From Puniceicoccales bacterium (GTDB lineage: Bacteria > Verrucomicrobiota > Verrucomicrobiia > Opitutales > LL51), in NCBI GenBank assembly GCA_031267435.1, contig JAIRZB010000025.1, positions 1-6,772 of the forward strand: a DNA stretch of 6,772 nucleotides, written 5' to 3'. The notes under the pieces are model-generated. The model was not told the origin of the DNA. It saw only the letters and a list, made by a program, of their open reading frames with translations, and searched no databases. Of the stretch, positions 4,188-6,772 are shown one piece after another (position 1 is the stretch's first letter; each line of letters opens with the position of its first letter). Made by a program: the position numbers and the translations under genes.

Positions 4188-6680
4188 ATGGCGGGATTTA
4201 TTGCTAATCATTTTGCTTCCATGGACAGGCATTTGCTCCGCGAGATACGTAGTGTAGAAAATTTTTCTGAGCTTCCTTCCCTGATTCTTTGCCATTCGTC
4301 GATTGAGATTACATTTTTAAAGCTATTTTTTTCCGATCGCCAATGCGCTTTCAATAATTTTCATTTTCACACATTTGACACATTTATATCGGAAATTTTG
4401 ACTAAATTCTTTCCGCACGATCACATTATTCGCATTGCTGATCTTAAACTTTTAGCGCATAACAAACAGATTCAATCGCATGTACTTTCGCAATTTTTTC
4501 TAGAGGAAAATTTTGCAACCCAACGGAAAATAAGTTCGAACACACTCGCTACATTGCAATTACTGGAGCGACAAATTCAGGCATTAAATTGGAAAATACC
4601 CCATCGGGCCCTGGAAAAAATTACGGCCAATCTCCCTAAATTGTTCAAAAAATGTATTCTTTTTGGGTTTTCTTCACGGGATTATTGGCGCAATTCTTTT
4701 TTTAAATTACTACAAAAAATTGCACATCATGTAACATTTTTCGTGTTCGATTGGGAGGATTCCGAATGGGCGACCTCCAAATTACTCGAAAATTTTTTCG
4801 GTCCCAGTGAAAATATTTACGAAAATACGAATTCTTTAATATTTCAAACTAATTTCACCATTGTCGATGATTCTATGGATGCGGCTACGCACATTCAACG
4901 GTTAATTTCGTCGCAGAAAATACGGGAAAATGTCGGCATCATTTGCCCATCTCCGTCCTTCGCGACACTTGTTGCCCATCATCTCAAGGCTTCGCAGATT
5001 CCATTTCATAATGAATTTCCAATGCCTATTTTTTCGCCCCGCGATAATCTTGTTTTTGCCTGGTTCCAATGGCAAATGAAAAATAATTTGGAATCTTTTG
5101 TAGACTTTTGCAATTTCTTACAATATTCCGAACCGAATTTGTTTCCGCAAGGCGTTGATATTTGTAAAATTTTAAATAAAACATTCGATGATTATCCGGC
5201 AATTCATGCGCAAGATCTAACGGATTTTTCCGAGAGTCTCTGCCTAAAAAATATTATTGAATATTACCCCATGCTACCGGAGAGTGGCCCATTCCATGAA
5301 TTTTCCAAAAAAACTAGTCCCATAATTCCTGAAATTGTGGAGCTTAATCAATATTTTCCGCGAAATTTTCACGTAACAAAAAAAGCTTTCCTCGACTATG
5401 TACGCGGCCACTACTTTGAACCAAAACCTTCGCCCCATGGGTCGTACCCCGCCTCGATTTTTCTCCTCGATCTCCCGTCGGCAACACATTTGCAATTTGA
5501 TAAAATTATTATCTTTTTTCAAGATATTTCAAGCTTTACATACTTTCCCATTTCATCGCTTCGGGCAAAAAATATGCATTATATCGCCATGAAATCTAAC
5601 ATTGCCCAGGGATTTACGGAATGCTACCAAACGCATATGGGAAAAATGTTAGATGTAAGCGCTATGCAAAATATTTATTTGCCGCAAAGGGAAGTTTTAC
5701 GAAATCACCGTAAACAATATGTTCTTTTGAAAAAAATTCACCAAATTCGCAATGATAACCATTCGGAATTTGGAGCATTTGAGTACACGCTACCGGAAAT
5801 TCAAAGCTACTCGCTTCCCATCACAGCCGTCGAACGCGCCTATTCCGCACCGGAAGAAATTTGGTATCGCCATATTCTGAAAAATAATCACCGCCAATTG
5901 CTATTCGAAAAAAGTAAATTTGAAGGCATTTTAACCCATAATTTTTTGCATTATTTCGACTATTTTTTCCCGTCTTTTAAACAATTTCAACGGCATATCG
6001 ACCTGAAAAAGCAATATTTTCGACAAAAGTTCGCCAATATTCTATCGCAAATGCTGCTCCTGGAAACCCTCGAATCGGCGGAGGAAAAAGCATTGACCAT
6101 CGCTAAAAAACTTACCGCCTTTGAACACTTTTCGTTCATTATCCATGAGGTGGACCTGCTTGCCCCTATTACGCTTCCCGAAGGAATTTTACTTCCATTC
6201 CATGGCCGTATCGATTGCATTCTATCCCAATATCCCTTCCGAAAAACATTCCATGAAGATAATGCCCAAAATAATATCCTCCTCATTGACTTCAAAACGG
6301 GTACCACTTCCCAAAATGATCTTCGAAATTTAGTTAAAAAATTCACAAATTTACCCCAATCATTGGCCGGTCTACAGTTGGTCCTCTATGGACTAATGCT
6401 GCGTACCCTTGGCTATCAAAATATTCAGATTCTTGCCCTCAATAGCGATCCCTATGACCATGCCGAACCCCTTCCCCTGGATGCGATTATAATAAACGAA
6501 AACTTCAAATTTATTCAAAAATATTTAAAAATTCTTCTCGTCGATGGTGTCCTAGGTTACGGCGAACCACATCCCTTTAGTAAAATGCACTTTCCATTGC
6601 CCATTGCCACTCTGCCGCCAAGTGCTGAAGCAATTCAAAGTAAACGTCAACGAATTTTTCGCAGTCCAATGGCAAATTAG
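4188..6680 (+). CDS. AddB-like PD-(D/E)XK (RecB-family) nuclease
   Basis: A large cytoplasmic protein (830 residues) probably acting with an AddA/UvrD-type helicase-nuclease in double-strand-break end processing. The C-terminal nuclease domain shows the RecB-family order: GILTH with H584, GRID with D676, IDFKTG with D701 and K703, and QLVLY with Q730 and Y734. All metal-binding and catalytic residues appear present. The N-terminus looks like the degenerate helicase part of AddB: LILCHSS near residue 31 occupies the place of a Walker A motif but is not one, and HFHTFDTFISEIL matches the next conserved strand. No cysteines follow residue 677, so the four-cysteine iron-sulfur cluster of Bacillus AddB is absent. 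It is shorter than typical AddB (about 1000 or more). AGGA at 4180-4183 lies 4 bases before the ATG, supporting the start. A helicase partner is not in the window and may lie downstream. Confidence 0.85.
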   Translation: MAGFIANHFASMDRHLLREIRSVENFSELPSLILCHSSIEITFLKLFFSDRQCAFNNFHFHTFDTFISEILTKFFPHDHIIRIADLKLLAHNKQIQSHVLSQFFLEENFATQRKISSNTLATLQLLERQIQALNWKIPHRALEKITANLPKLFKKCILFGFSSRDYWRNSFFKLLQKIAHHVTFFVFDWEDSEWATSKLLENFFGPSENIYENTNSLIFQTNFTIVDDSMDAATHIQRLISSQKIRENVGIICPSPSFATLVAHHLKASQIPFHNEFPMPIFSPRDNLVFAWFQWQMKNNLESFVDFCNFLQYSEPNLFPQGVDICKILNKTFDDYPAIHAQDLTDFSESLCLKNIIEYYPMLPESGPFHEFSKKTSPIIPEIVELNQYFPRNFHVTKKAFLDYVRGHYFEPKPSPHGSYPASIFLLDLPSATHLQFDKIIIFFQDISSFTYFPISSLRAKNMHYIAMKSNIAQGFTECYQTHMGKMLDVSAMQNIYLPQREVLRNHRKQYVLLKKIHQIRNDNHSEFGAFEYTLPEIQSYSLPITAVERAYSAPEEIWYRHILKNNHRQLLFEKSKFEGILTHNFLHYFDYFFPSFKQFQRHIDLKKQYFRQKFANILSQMLLLETLESAEEKALTIAKKLTAFEHFSFIIHEVDLLAPITLPEGILLPFHGRIDCILSQYPFRKTFHEDNAQNNILLIDFKTGTTSQNDLRNLVKKFTNLPQSLAGLQLVLYGLMLRTLGYQNIQILALNSDPYDHAEPLPLDAIIINENFKFIQKYLKILLVDGVLGYGEPHPFSKMHFPLPIATLPPSAEAIQSKRQRIFRSPMAN

Positions 6681-6682
6681 GT

Positions 6683-6701
6683 CAAGGAACTGCGTTCCTT
6701 G
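6683..6701. repeat. 8-bp perfect hairpin just after the nuclease stop
   Basis: CAAGGAAC (6683-6690) pairs with GTTCCTTG (6694-6701) around TGC, starting three bases after the stop codon. Its position would suit a terminator, but AAAGGAAATTG follows and not a T-run. It resembles the unit at 1400-1420 and is followed by GCAAAGG, a variant of the GCAAGG linker. Confidence 0.7.
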
Positions 6702-6712
6702 CAAAGGAAATT

Positions 6713-6735
6713 GTAAGAGGAAGAATTCCCCTTGC
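6713..6735. repeat. degenerate copy of the 1667-1689 hairpin
   Basis: GTAAGAGGAA (6713-6722) faces TTCCCCTTGC (6726-6735) around GAA, with one G-T wobble and one A-C mismatch. The right half and its flank (6725-6740) are identical to 1679-1694, while the left arm has two changes, so this copy is decaying from a perfect stem. Confidence 0.7.
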
Positions 6736-6745
6736 CCTGGTTGAG

Positions 6746-6766
6746 CCAGAGGGCTCTGCCCTCTGG
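6746..6766. repeat. hairpin with CTCTG loop, copy 2, at the window end
   Basis: CCAGAGGG (6746-6753) pairs perfectly with CCCTCTGG (6759-6766) around CTCTG. Bases 6752-6772 are identical to 1341-1361, and the window stops inside this match, so the shared block may continue beyond. Confidence 0.8.
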
Positions 6767-6772
6767 ACTCCC

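Noticed and set aside
6683..6701. Rho-independent terminator for the nuclease gene
   Set aside because: The stem is well placed but no T-run follows; the bases after it are A/G-rich.

Overview
The window reads as a chromosomal piece of an AT-rich, Gram-negative, probably host-associated bacterium. LpxD points to a lipid A outer membrane. The drug/metabolite-family transporter closely resembles, from memory, the S-adenosylmethionine uptake carriers of Rickettsia and other intracellular bacteria. The LpxD C-terminus and the RelE-like protein remind me of Verrucomicrobiota (Opitutae/Puniceicoccales-like) homologues. That placement is tentative, and an intracellular proteobacterium is the main alternative. 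Every gene is an ordinary chromosomal type; no phage, IS transposase, CRISPR array, tRNA or rRNA was seen.

Layout: (1) 1-231 (+) is the 3' end of a gene that enters from outside, perhaps a trypsin-like serine peptidase. (2) 263-1282 (-) is lpxD, convergent with it. (3) 1283-1795 is the gene-free divergent gap between lpxD and a thioredoxin gene. Most of it (about 1335-1750) is a very GC-rich tandem series of about eleven different hairpins, unlike the AT-rich genes around it. (4) 1796-3758 (+) is a compact same-strand run: thioredoxin, Sam-like EamA transporter, and a membrane-anchored GH73-type glucosaminidase-domain protein. (5) 3772-4125 (-) is a solitary RelE/ParE-like protein, convergent with the run. 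(6) 4188-6680 (+) is a large AddB-like RecB-family nuclease. (7) 6681-6772 holds three more hairpins of the same class. Two sequence blocks are shared with the first cluster but occur in the opposite order, and the window ends inside one of them.

The genes do not form one pathway: envelope synthesis (lpxD, glucosaminidase), redox (thioredoxin), metabolite import (Sam-like carrier) and DNA-break repair (AddB-like) sit side by side. The most unusual material is the hairpin mosaic. Its modules have near-perfect stems and tiny loops, two carry the GCGAAGC apex known as an exceptionally stable DNA mini-hairpin, and they are linked by a recurring GCAAGG word. It looks like an expanding family of non-coding palindromic repeats, not a set of terminators.
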